NCBI GenBank assembly: GCA_039024315.1
Contig: JBCCQN010000182.1
Span: 1 to 16,832 of the forward strand
Direction: 5' to 3'
Origin: JBCAWW01 sp039024315
GTDB taxonomy: Bacteria; Bacteroidota; Bacteroidia; J057
DNA: 16,832 nucleotides
Both the position numbers and the translations under genes were made by a program. Positions 8,148-15,460 of this stretch are shown here, one piece after another. The notes below the pieces were generated by a model that worked only from the letters and a program-made list of their open reading frames with translations, made no database searches and was not told the DNA's origin. The first letter of the stretch is position 1, and the number at the start of each line of letters is the position of its first letter.

Positions 8148-9755
8148 TTATCGTCTGCGACTAGGACTACTTGATCGGCTGTTACTTGAAGAACGGCTGC
8201 TGGCTGAAGAACGCTGCGGCGAGCTCGAACGATTGTAAGAGCGGCTAGGCGTGCTAGAGCGCTGAGGCGAACTTCTTTGATAGCTACTGTTACTAGAACG
8301 CTGTTGGCTCGAACGGTTGTAAGAACGACTAGGCGTACTAGAGCGCTGAGGGGTACTCCGCTGGTAGCTACTGTTGTTAGAACGCTGTTGGCTCGAACGA
8401 TTGTAGGAGCGGCTAGGTGTACTAGAGCGCTGAGGGGTACTCCGCTGGTAACTACTGTTGTTAGAACGCTGCTGGCTCGAACGGTTGTAAGAGCGGCTAG
8501 GTGTACTAGAGCGCTGAGGGGTACTCCGCTGGTAGCTACTGTTGCTAGAACGCTGCTGGCTCGAACGATTGTAGGAGCGGCTAGGGCTCGTACTACGTTG
8601 GGGCGTATTTCTCTGGTAGCTACTGTTTGTAGAACGCTGCTGTGAACTCGGACGATCATAAGAGCGACTAGGGCTAGTGCTACGCTGATAGGTACTGGAA
8701 CGAGAGCTATTGGTCGTAGAACGCTGTGAACTTGGACGATCATAAGAGCGACTAGGACTGGTGCTACGCTGATAGGTACTGGAGCGGGAGCTATTGGTCG
8801 TAGAACGCTGTGAGCTCGGGCGATCATAAGAGCGACTAGGACTGGTGCTACGCTGATAGGTACTGGAGCGGGAGTTACGGCTGTTTGTGGTACTTCTCTG
8901 CGTTGCAGAACGCTCATAATTACGGCTGTTAGCTTGACCGGCAGGACGAGTGGTAGCAGTACGACCATTATTTACGCGACCTGACGCACTACTTCTTCTC
9001 GGCTGAGTATTGGCACTACGATTGTAGTTACTGGTTCCGGCAGCACGGGCATATCTTCCTGTGTTATTGGCATTGCGGGTGGTACGCTGGTACCAGTAAT
9101 CATTGTTACGACCGCCAGTCTGATAATATCCGTTGGCAAAGCCATCATAATATCCATCGTAGTAACCATTGCGATAGCCATTGTTCCAGCCGCGGTTCCA
9201 ACCACGGTTAAAGCCTCTATTCCAGCCACGATTATAATTCCAACGTGAGGACCAACCAAAACCAACATTGTTGAAGTTGTAGAAGCCACAAGTGTTATAA
9301 CCACCGTAGTAATAATATGGTGAGTATCCCCATGGGTTCCAGCCTGCAGTATAGACTACAGTATTGAAACCACCTCCGTACCATCCGGAGTTATAACCAA
9401 TGCCAAAGCCACGGTTACGGAATCTCCAAGGATTGTAATTATAATTCCAACTGTCCCAGTACGGAGTACCGATCACATAATAAATGTCAGAGGTAAAATA
9501 TGGATCATAATAGCTCCAATAGACATCGACTGAGCCAATGGAATGGAATCGCCTCAAACGACGCGAATAACGAAACTCATCATATCCTTCATCCCAATAG
9601 CCATCTCCCCAATGGTCAAAGCCTTGCAATTCCTGAGTCTCAAAAGTTGAGCTTACTGAATTCGGGGAGAGAATGGCTTTGTTGAATGACAATCCAGCGA
9701 AGGCAGGCAAGAAGCCAACACTAAGCAAAACGGTCAATATCCAGCGGTTTTTCAT
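8148..9755 (-). CDS. Secreted low-complexity protein: Tyr/Gly/Trp-rich region plus Arg/Ser repeat tail
   Basis: A 535-residue protein starting at MKNRWILTVLL, a signal peptide that probably ends at AFA-G near residue 19; the upstream TTG at 9788 adds an unlikely extension. Residues about 30-225 are rich in Tyr, Gly, Trp, Asn and Arg, with short NRGW-type repeats (GWNRGFNRGWNRGW) and NGYYDGYYDGF. From about residue 290 to the end the protein is made of 28-residue repeats of the type STYQRSTSPSRSYDRPSSQR, ending in SPSRRR. The tail is strongly basic and almost free of hydrophobic residues, so it is probably disordered. I recognise no enzyme domain. An extracellular matrix, adhesion or polyanion-binding role is possible but unproven. 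Known Bacteroidota proteins with Tyr-rich heads of this kind are hypothetical. Confidence 0.85.
   Translation of the reverse strand: MKNRWILTVLLSVGFLPAFAGLSFNKAILSPNSVSSTFETQELQGFDHWGDGYWDEGYDEFRYSRRLRRFHSIGSVDVYWSYYDPYFTSDIYYVIGTPYWDSWNYNYNPWRFRNRGFGIGYNSGWYGGGFNTVVYTAGWNPWGYSPYYYYGGYNTCGFYNFNNVGFGWSSRWNYNRGWNRGFNRGWNRGWNNGYRNGYYDGYYDGFANGYYQTGGRNNDYWYQRTTRNANNTGRYARAAGTSNYNRSANTQPRRSSASGRVNNGRTATTRPAGQANSRNYERSATQRSTTNSRNSRSSTYQRSTSPSRSYDRPSSQRSTTNSSRSSTYQRSTSPSRSYDRPSSQRSTTNSSRSSTYQRSTSPSRSYDRPSSQQRSTNSSYQRNTPQRSTSPSRSYNRSSQQRSSNSSYQRSTPQRSSTPSRSYNRSSQQRSNNSSYQRSTPQRSSTPSRSYNRSSQQRSNNSSYQRSTPQRSSTPSRSYNRSSQQRSSNSSYQRSSPQRSSTPSRSYNRSSSPQRSSASSRSSSNSRSSSPSRRR
8170..8885 (-). repeat. Tandem 84-bp coding repeats (about eight copies)
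   Basis: A conserved G/ATAAGAGCGGCTAGG-like landmark recurs at 8235, 8319, 8403, 8487, 8571, 8658, 8742 and 8826. The spacings are 84, 84, 84, 84, 87, 84 and 84 bases, equal to 28 codons with one extra codon in a single unit. Two subfamilies are visible: a Q/N-type (8235-8570) and an SRSYDRPSSQ type (8658-8880). The period is a multiple of three, so gain or loss of units keeps the frame. Confidence 0.9.
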
Positions 9756-9957
9756 AATCAGTCTATTGAGTGTAAATCTTTGTTGCAATCTGTTTTTCTC
9801 TTAGGTTTACCCCAAAAAGCAATTTTCTGTTGAGAGAATCTAGCACAACTTAGCAGGCGTGTCATGTGCGTCTGAAAGCGTGAAATACTTGCTCGGGGCT
9901 GAATTCCTGCTTATCTTCGGAAGCATTTCCAGAGACCGTAAACAAAGTAATAATAAT
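9756..9957. other. Divergent intergenic region / possible RhlE leader
   Basis: This stretch of about 200 bases lies between the secreted repeat-protein start (-) and the preferred RhlE start (+). It must hold both promoters. The portion from 9859 is open in the helicase frame but probably forms a long 5' leader. No RNA gene or clear operator is seen. Confidence 0.35.
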
Positions 9958-11415
9958 TTGAAATTCACTGATTTAGACCTGGATCCAGAACTCCTTGACG
10001 GCATCCTGGCTATTGGATTTGAAGAAACGACCCCGATTCAGGAACAAGCCATACCGATCATACAAACTGGTAAAGATTTGATCGCATGTGCCCAAACCGG
10101 TACTGGAAAAACGGCGGCCTTTCTCATCCCTACCATAGACCATCTCTTACAATTCAAAGCAGGAAAAACACGAGCTTTAATTATCGTACCTACCCGAGAA
10201 CTTGCCCTGCAAATAGACCAGAACGTAGATGCCCTCTCTTATTTTACAGGCGTAAGCTCAGTTCCTGTTTTTGGGGGAAACAATAAACAAAACTGGGACC
10301 AGCAAATATACGGCATCAAAAACGGTGCAGATATCCTGATTGCTACCCCAGGTAGATTATTGATGCACCTCTCACTTGGCTATGTTGATTTTAATGAGTT
10401 AGAAGTCATTATCCTTGATGAAGCAGACAAGATGCTCGATATGGGCTTTCATGCGGATATTGTCAACATTATTTCCAGAGCGCCAGATAGTGCTCAAAAG
10501 TTGATGTTTTCGGCGACTATGCCCAAAAAGATCCGCAAGCTTGCAAAAGAAATTTTGCACGAACCTGACGAAATAAGCCTAAGCTTATCCAAACCAGCCG
10601 CGGGGGTCAGTCAGTCTGCTTATATGCTGCACGAAGAGCAAAAGATCCCCATGATCGAACATATACTCGCTACCGAAGAAGTAGAGAGTATGATCATCTT
10701 TGCCTCCAGTAAACTCAGTGTTGATCGGATTACTAGGAGTCTGAGGAAACTCAAATACCCAGTCGAAGCTATTCACTCTGATAAGGATCAAGAAGATCGA
10801 CAGGAAACATTACGGAAGTTCAAGAATCGTCAATTCAATATCTTAGTCGGTACAGATGTATTGGCTAGGGGTATTGATATAGATAATTTGAGTCATGTAC
10901 TCAATTATGATTGCCCACATGATGCTGAGGATTATGTGCATCGAGTGGGACGAACGGCAAGAGCTAGTTCTACCGGTGCAGCGGTAACCTTTATCACCCA
11001 GAGGGACGCCTATCGTATGGTGCAAATCGAAGAACTCATCGAAGCAGAAGTCCCCAAGCCTAGCCCACCAGAACACATCGGCGAAACGCCTACTTACAAC
11101 CCTCGTCGCAGAGGCGGAGGACGTGGTCGTGGCGGCAGAGGCGGCTATCGGGGAAGCGGTAAAGGTCGCGGCGGTGGTCGTGGCAGAGGGGGTAAGCATC
11201 CTCGCGGCAAACACTCTGGTAATCGCCAAGGTGGCAATAGACCCAACAAGGGTAACGATAAAGGTAAAGCTTCTACAGGTCCCAAAAATCATGCTCCGCA
11301 AGGCGAAGGGAAAAATAGTGTAGAGGGAGAAGCTAAAAAGAAATCAAGAAACCGTAATCGACGCCGAAAACCGAAAAATCCAAAGGCCAATCAAGAACAG
11401 CCAAAATCAGAATAA
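9958..11415 (+). CDS. rhlE: DEAD-box RNA helicase, RhlE-like, with RGG tail
   Basis: An ATP-dependent RNA helicase of 485 residues from this start. All core motifs are present in order: Q motif GFEETTPIQEQ, motif I AQTGTGKT, Ia PTRELALQ, Ib TPGRL, II DEAD, III SAT, IV IIFASS, V GTDVLARGIDI and VI HRVGRTAR. The tail is an RGG-rich block (RRRGGGRGRGGRGG and repeats, from about residue 382) followed by a Lys/Asn/Gly-rich basic end, typical of RNA-binding extensions. Such proteins act in ribosome assembly, RNA decay or cold adaptation. The frame stays open back to a GTG at 9859. I chose TTG at 9958 because the protein then starts (L/M)KFTDLDLDP, aligning exactly with the family start in E. coli RhlE. 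The extra 33 residues would have no family counterpart and could be untranslated leader. Confidence 0.92.
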   Translation: MKFTDLDLDPELLDGILAIGFEETTPIQEQAIPIIQTGKDLIACAQTGTGKTAAFLIPTIDHLLQFKAGKTRALIIVPTRELALQIDQNVDALSYFTGVSSVPVFGGNNKQNWDQQIYGIKNGADILIATPGRLLMHLSLGYVDFNELEVIILDEADKMLDMGFHADIVNIISRAPDSAQKLMFSATMPKKIRKLAKEILHEPDEISLSLSKPAAGVSQSAYMLHEEQKIPMIEHILATEEVESMIIFASSKLSVDRITRSLRKLKYPVEAIHSDKDQEDRQETLRKFKNRQFNILVGTDVLARGIDIDNLSHVLNYDCPHDAEDYVHRVGRTARASSTGAAVTFITQRDAYRMVQIEELIEAEVPKPSPPEHIGETPTYNPRRRGGGRGRGGRGGYRGSGKGRGGGRGRGGKHPRGKHSGNRQGGNRPNKGNDKGKASTGPKNHAPQGEGKNSVEGEAKKKSRNRNRRRKPKNPKANQEQPKSE

Positions 11416-11457
11416 AGACTTATCCACTACACACACTTTTTTACACACCACTAATGA

Positions 11458-11494
11458 GCAGTCCTGGACTTTCCACGGGCTGCCTTTCTTTTTT
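11458..11494 (+). terminator. Rho-independent terminator of the RhlE-like gene
   Basis: GCAGTCCTGG (11458-11467) pairs with CCA-C-GGGCTGC (11473-11483) around the loop ACTTT. This gives a roughly 10-bp stem with one G-U pair and one bulged C. It is immediately followed by CTTTCTTTTTT, a strong T-tract, 43 bases after the helicase stop. Confidence 0.8.
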
Positions 11495-11533
11495 AGGCTG
11501 CCGTAATATTTGGTAGCAGATTTGCTTGGCTTT

Positions 11534-11568
11534 TATTTTATGAATTTGAATTTTTGATTCATAAAATA
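11534..11568. repeat. Perfect 12-bp inverted repeat upstream of the fibronectin-like gene
   Basis: TATTTTATGAAT (11534-11545) and ATTCATAAAATA (11557-11568) are exact reverse complements separated by 11 bases. The element ends 8 bases before the ATG at 11577, so it could be an operator or a translation-blocking hairpin. No T-tract follows, and the RhlE terminator lies further upstream. Confidence 0.7.
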
Positions 11569-11576
11569 TTTACAAG

Positions 11577-12221
11577 ATGAGGGCATATCATTTTTTCACT
11601 CTTTTTGCACTTTTGACAGTCCATAGTTGGCAAAATGATTACTTACCATCGCTTTCCGGAGCGGAAATAGGTGATGAATCAAATCAGTGGGTAGCCTTTG
11701 AATCAAACTTCAAAAACGGCCAAGTATATCTCCGTTGGCAAACCAAGTTGGATAAACGCCCCAAGGGGTTCGAGATTGAGCGTTCCCGGGACGGTGAAAC
11801 CTACGAATCAGTGGGTAAGATCTCAGGCAAAACCAAAAATAACAGACAACAATATCGTTTTAGAGATGTTTTTCCCTCTCCTGGAGATCTTCATTATCGC
11901 TTGAGGATGGTAAATGCCCAAGGGGAGTCTAGTTATTCTGAAATCATTAGCCTCAACAATCCCACTCCCGAGGCTAAAGTTTTTTCTCTCCAAAATTACC
12001 AGACGGCTTTTACGGTCTATTTTCCTGCCTATACTGAAGGACGTACGGCTCTCCGCTTGCTAGATGCAAAGGGTGAGATTGTGCATCAAGAGGATCTCCC
12101 AGAAGGCTTACAGAGCTGGGGCCTGCTCTGGGAAGATGGGCATACCAGCGATTTTTATCTCTTACAAATTGTCCTCAAAGGCAAAACCTATTATCAGCCT
12201 ATCGAGCGTAAGCACTCATGA
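11577..12221 (+). CDS. Secreted protein with fibronectin-like and T9SS C-terminal-like domains
   Basis: A 214-residue protein. The N-terminus (MRAYHFFTLFALLTVHSW) is signal-peptide-like. Residues about 35-125 follow the Bacteroidota fibronectin-like consensus: LRWQTKLDKRPKGFEIERSR, a DGETYESVGKI strand, YRFRD, and HYRLRMVNAQGESSYSEII. Residues about 130-214 resemble a type IX secretion C-terminal domain, with ALRLLDAKGEIVHQEDLPEG and a final KGKTYYQPI strand, though the last strand lacks the usual K-x-V-x-K ending. No enzymatic module is attached, so the protein may be a small surface or adhesin-type protein, or a remnant of a longer T9SS cargo. It sits downstream of a 12-bp inverted repeat. 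Its stop overlaps the stop of the convergent cydB by 6 bases. Confidence 0.7.
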   Translation: MRAYHFFTLFALLTVHSWQNDYLPSLSGAEIGDESNQWVAFESNFKNGQVYLRWQTKLDKRPKGFEIERSRDGETYESVGKISGKTKNNRQQYRFRDVFPSPGDLHYRLRMVNAQGESSYSEIISLNNPTPEAKVFSLQNYQTAFTVYFPAYTEGRTALRLLDAKGEIVHQEDLPEGLQSWGLLWEDGHTSDFYLLQIVLKGKTYYQPIERKHS

Positions 12222-13223
12222 GGCGGCTTGTTCAAACTTGAAGACTCTAAACAGATAGTATAGAGAGGGAAATATCAGCAAAGCTCCTCCAATGAGCACC
12301 CATCCCATGACATTGAGGACCGCATCAGGTGCTTGGGCCGCTTGGTAGGTCACTGTATCATTTGCCAGTCGTATCATGGCTGGAAACTGCACCCAAAGCC
12401 ATCCAAAGAGGATGAGAGCCACTTCCGCCCCAGCCAGCAGTCTCGCCCATTGATAATGGCCCTGATTGAGCGTTCTCCAAAGGAGCGGCACTATAAAAGT
12501 GGCCAATATTACGCTCGCGATAGTCATAGTACTTTCAAGGTACATTTCATGCAACGCCAATCCTTGTAGGCCTGCCGCCACGAAGACACCTATACCACTA
12601 ATTACGGCTACAATATTGCTGCCCACCGTTTGGCGATAAAACATCCTTTTGAGGGCAGGATCATCAGTTTCTCCTACCAAAAATACCGCCGCAAGAAAGG
12701 CACAAACAGCGGTAAAGAAGATCCCAAGCGCAATGGAAAAAGCATTGAACCAAGGTCCGATGTATGCACCATAAAAATCGATTATCTCCGGATCTATCCG
12801 TCCGAGTATGGTCGCTCCGGCAGTAATCCCCAGAAAAAGTGAAGTCAAGAAACTGGCGGAGATAAAGACACGACTGTAAGTCTTCTGACTGCCATCCTTG
12901 ATCGCATCATAATGCCTAAAAATGAAGGCGGCTCCGCGTAAGATAATCCCAAGTAACATCAACATAATAGGGATATGAAGGTGAACCGAAAGTAGGCGAT
13001 AAACCTCTGGGAAAGCCACAAAAAGGATCACCACAATCAAAATGAGCCAAATATGATTGGCTTCCCAGACAGGGCCAATTGCTTTGTAGGTAAGATTCCT
13101 TACCTTTTGGGTATCACGCTTGCGAGTGAAAAGCTCGAGTATCCCTGCCCCAAAGTCTGCCCCGCCCAAAATCGTATAGAGCAGTAAAGAAGCAAGTAGG
13201 AAAAACAGGATCAGATAGATCAT
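12216..13223 (-). CDS. cydB: Cytochrome bd-type quinol oxidase subunit II
   Basis: A 335-residue polytopic membrane protein, subunit II of the bd-type terminal oxidase that reduces O2 to water with electrons from quinol, without proton pumping. The N-terminal helix carries the conserved GGADFGAGILELF (D23), followed by AIGPVWEANHIWLILIVV. This VWEANHxWL form is typical of CydB in the short Q-loop and cyanide-insensitive-like group. Several hydrophobic helices follow to YYLFRVF near the end. The start ATG is 10 bases after the cydA stop, so the two are an operon and the subunits form one complex. I see no small cydX-like ORF after it; the convergent gene on the other strand begins overlapping at its stop. 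Confidence 0.96.
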   Translation of the reverse strand: MIYLILFFLLASLLLYTILGGADFGAGILELFTRKRDTQKVRNLTYKAIGPVWEANHIWLILIVVILFVAFPEVYRLLSVHLHIPIMLMLLGIILRGAAFIFRHYDAIKDGSQKTYSRVFISASFLTSLFLGITAGATILGRIDPEIIDFYGAYIGPWFNAFSIALGIFFTAVCAFLAAVFLVGETDDPALKRMFYRQTVGSNIVAVISGIGVFVAAGLQGLALHEMYLESTMTIASVILATFIVPLLWRTLNQGHYQWARLLAGAEVALILFGWLWVQFPAMIRLANDTVTYQAAQAPDAVLNVMGWVLIGGALLIFPSLYYLFRVFKFEQAAS

Positions 13224-13233
13224 AAAAGTACAA

Positions 13234-14562
13234 TTAGGCGGTTAAGGCAGGAGTAGGTTTGGCGTAGCTGAGGTTGACACTTTTGATCTGGCGTGTCATC
13301 AGCCAATAGACGATGATGCTCAAAAAGACATAGACCATGCTAGTAATCACAAAGGAGTACACTAAGCCCGGCATAGGTGTCAAAGCATCTGCAGTTTTCA
13401 TGATCCCATAGACTATCCAAGGCTGGCGGCCGACTTCTGTTACGACCCAGCCGGCTTCCAAGGCGATAAAACCCATGGGGAGGGCTGCGACCAAAGCTTT
13501 TAGCCAAAGCTGATGCGTCAGTAAGTGAGGCTTTTTCCAACGAAAGAAGAGGTAGATCAGTCCTAAAAGGGCCAGCAATGTTCCTAATCCGACCATGATT
13601 TGAAAAGCATAATGTACTACAGGAACGGGAGGATGCTCATCCTTAGGAAAATCATTTAGGCCTTTCACTTCAGCATCAAAATCGCCGAAAGCGAGAAAAC
13701 TTAACGCATTTGGTACGTGAATGGCATAATCGACCGTACCGGTCTCCTCGTTTGGCACCCCTCCGATGATTAGGTCGGCTCCTTTTTCGGTTTCAAAGTG
13801 AGCCTCCATGGCAGCTAGCTTGATTGGTTGCCGAACAGCGATATCCTTAGCGGACAAATCGCCACTTAGGGGTTGTATCAGAGCTCCTACAGCAGCAAAG
13901 AGCATCGCAATGCGTAAGGCTTTTTGATGAAATACATTTCCAGGATTGCGCAGCAATTGGAAGGCGTGTAAGCCAGCAATAGCAAAGCCTGTAGCTACAA
14001 AGGCCGCTAAACTCATATGCAGGGCTTGGGTAAACCACGCATCATTGAACATTGCTGCGATGGGATCAATATTAGTCGCAGCGCCATTGACCCAATCAAA
14101 GCCTGTCGGGCTGTTCATCCAAGCATTGACGGAGATCACGAGAATACCTGACATCAAACCAGCGATCCCCACTACTACTCCTGAGCCAAAATGCACCCAT
14201 TTGGGTACACGTTCCCAGCCATAGAGAAAAACTCCGAGGGCAATAGCTTCGATAAAGAAGGCGGTGCCCTCGAGGGAAAATGGCATCCCGATAATAGGTC
14301 CAGCATGTTTCATAAACTCTGGCCAAAGGGTACCAAGTTCAAAGGAGAGTACGGTTCCCGAAACGGCTCCCACTGCAAAGAAAATCGCCACTCCCCTAGC
14401 CCAGGCTTTGGCAAGGTCTTGATAGACGGTTTTGCCGGTCCTGAGGAAACGCCATTGGGCGGCAGCCATCAAGAAAGGCATCACCATACCGATACAAGCA
14501 AAAATGATATGAAAACCGAGAGAGAAGGCCATTTGCAGGCGTCCAGCTAGCAAATCTTCCAT
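13234..14562 (-). CDS. cydA: Cytochrome bd-type quinol oxidase subunit I
   Basis: A 442-residue membrane protein, the haem-bearing, quinol-oxidising subunit. Key residues are visible: H18 in AFSLGFHIIFA (haem d/b595 ligand), E98 and E105 in SLEGTAFFIEA, H182 in QALHMSLAAF (haem b558 ligand), K248 and E253 in QPIKLAAMEAHF (quinol-loop residues), M323 in QIMVGLG (second b558 ligand) and GRQPW (378-382). The loop between K248 and M323 is short compared with the 522-residue E. coli protein, so this is the short Q-loop class. The bd oxidase usually serves low-oxygen or stress respiration. It is the first gene of a cydAB operon. An FNR/CRP-like palindrome lies 80 bases upstream of its ATG. The ATG at 14562 is unambiguous. 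Confidence 0.97.
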   Translation of the reverse strand: MEDLLAGRLQMAFSLGFHIIFACIGMVMPFLMAAAQWRFLRTGKTVYQDLAKAWARGVAIFFAVGAVSGTVLSFELGTLWPEFMKHAGPIIGMPFSLEGTAFFIEAIALGVFLYGWERVPKWVHFGSGVVVGIAGLMSGILVISVNAWMNSPTGFDWVNGAATNIDPIAAMFNDAWFTQALHMSLAAFVATGFAIAGLHAFQLLRNPGNVFHQKALRIAMLFAAVGALIQPLSGDLSAKDIAVRQPIKLAAMEAHFETEKGADLIIGGVPNEETGTVDYAIHVPNALSFLAFGDFDAEVKGLNDFPKDEHPPVPVVHYAFQIMVGLGTLLALLGLIYLFFRWKKPHLLTHQLWLKALVAALPMGFIALEAGWVVTEVGRQPWIVYGIMKTADALTPMPGLVYSFVITSMVYVFLSIIVYWLMTRQIKSVNLSYAKPTPALTA

Positions 14563-14641
14563 ATTGTTCTGTTGATTTTGTTGACTCTTAGGTATACGGA
14601 TTGGGGCCTTTTTTAGGGGTCAAAAACAGTATTGATTAAGG

Positions 14642-14655
14642 GTGACTTTTGTCAA
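14642..14655 (-). promoter_or_regulatory. Putative FNR/CRP-family operator upstream of cydAB
   Basis: Read toward cydA the site is TTGAC-AAAA-GTCAC, which matches the palindrome TTGAC-N4-GTCAA at 9 of 10 arm positions and resembles the FNR box TTGAT-N4-ATCAA. It is centred about 86 bases upstream of the cydA ATG, a sensible place for oxygen-responsive control of bd oxidase. It also overlaps a TTGACA hexamer. The regulator itself is not in the window. Confidence 0.45.
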
Positions 14656-14659
14656 CCTA

Positions 14660-14701
14660 ACAAGGTTTAAGTCTCCTTAACTTCCTAAGGCAAAAATTAG
14701 G
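14660..14701 (-). terminator. Weak hairpins between the TIR gene and cydAB
   Basis: TTAAG-TCTC-CTTAA (14667-14680) and CCTAA-N8-TTAGG (14684-14701) are two short adjacent stems downstream of the TIR gene. Neither is followed by a good T-tract on the - strand, so termination here is tentative. Confidence 0.25.
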
Positions 14702-14788
14702 TAGGAGAATCAAAAGGGTATTATTTGGCAGAGGGAAATTTGCGTCAGAGCTTCCTGCTACAAAGAAGGATTAGATTTATTTTCTGGC

Positions 14789-15460
14789 TCAGATTTCATC
14801 GTCGATTTCCTGTAAGTACTTGAGCGCAAGCTCCTGGTATCTAAGTTTGATTTCATCAATTGCCTCGATGACCTTTGATGAATAAAAATCATCTTTCCCT
14901 TCAAATATGATGTGGTCTTTTTCAGGAGTCGTTTTCTTCCAGAAATCGCTATGGATCTCTCGATCGATGATAAGGACAAAAGGTTTTTCTAGGGCGAGGG
15001 CCATCCCCTTTTCTTCCATTGTCCAAACACTAGGTCCCCATTTTACAGATTCCCCTTCTATTATCTGAAGATCCTTGGTGAGTATGCCCAAATAAATGGA
15101 TGCCATATTTAGGTTTTTCAGCACCTTTTTTAGCACATTCCCTTCTGTATTGGGTTGCCGCCGAAAACCGGTAATCACTTCAAAGTCTTCCTTCTCGAGT
15201 TCGCGTTTTATATATTCAAACAGTCCAGCCCCCGAAGCCTTCGAATAGGAAATAAAAACTGTTTTAGGGAAATATCGCTGCTCGCTTATCCTTTCAAAAT
15301 ATTCGAGTTGTTTTTCCAGGTAGGCTCTCCTGATCTCCCATTTTACTTTGTCTTTTGGTTTACCACTTTTTTTAGCTCTAACGGCTAGTTCGATTGCTTG
15401 GCTTTGGGCATTTCTAAGGCTGGAAATCGTTTTATGCAAAAAATTCTCGTTTCTATCCAT
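14789..15460 (-). CDS. TIR-domain protein, putative NADase effector
   Basis: A 223-residue protein. Residues 1-62 are charged and helical, possibly coiled coil. Residues about 66-185 form a TIR-like domain: strand A KTVFISYSKASG (66-77), helix LFEYIKRELEKEDFEVITGF (80-99), then VLKKVLKNLNMASIYLGIL (109-127), WGPSVWTMEEKGMALALEKP (141-160) and IHSDFW (169-174). E150, four residues after W146 and inside the helix before the KPF strand, lies where the catalytic glutamate of NAD-cleaving TIR domains sits (SARM1-type W-x3-E). Bacterial TIR proteins are commonly anti-phage effectors that consume NAD or make signalling nucleotides; this role is inferred here. No ThsA, STING or CBASS cyclase is nearby. 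Its ATG overlaps the end of the ACT gene by 8 bases, implying translational coupling. Confidence 0.75.
   Translation of the reverse strand: MDRNENFLHKTISSLRNAQSQAIELAVRAKKSGKPKDKVKWEIRRAYLEKQLEYFERISEQRYFPKTVFISYSKASGAGLFEYIKRELEKEDFEVITGFRRQPNTEGNVLKKVLKNLNMASIYLGILTKDLQIIEGESVKWGPSVWTMEEKGMALALEKPFVLIIDREIHSDFWKKTTPEKDHIIFEGKDDFYSSKVIEAIDEIKLRYQELALKYLQEIDDEI

Noticed and set aside
8170..8885. Regularly spaced repeats as a CRISPR array
   Set aside because: The whole 84-base period is conserved rather than short repeats with unique spacers, the period is a multiple of three, and it lies inside a long ORF.
8123..8968. Long open frame of 281 codons on the - strand overlapping the repeat protein
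   Set aside because: It is a frame-shifted reading of the 84-base repeats; its protein is a meaningless Val/Ala/Leu repeat, and the in-register frame has a signal peptide and coherent domains.
10843..11301. 152-codon open frame antisense to the RhlE tail
   Set aside because: It arises from the Gly/Arg-rich codon bias of the helicase tail and has no recognisable domain or start context.
11475..11502. Direct repeat GGCTGCC around the RhlE terminator as a possible insertion-site duplication
   Set aside because: There is only one short T-rich interval between the copies and no mobile element; the first copy is part of the terminator stem.
11900..12215. A cydX-like small subunit gene after cydB
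   Set aside because: No short hydrophobic ORF follows cydB on the - strand; the region is occupied by the convergent fibronectin-like gene.
13946..14550. Open frames antisense to cydA (92 and 119 codons)
   Set aside because: They are shadows of the cydA frame; cydA retains all haem and quinol residues, and the shadow proteins have no family features.
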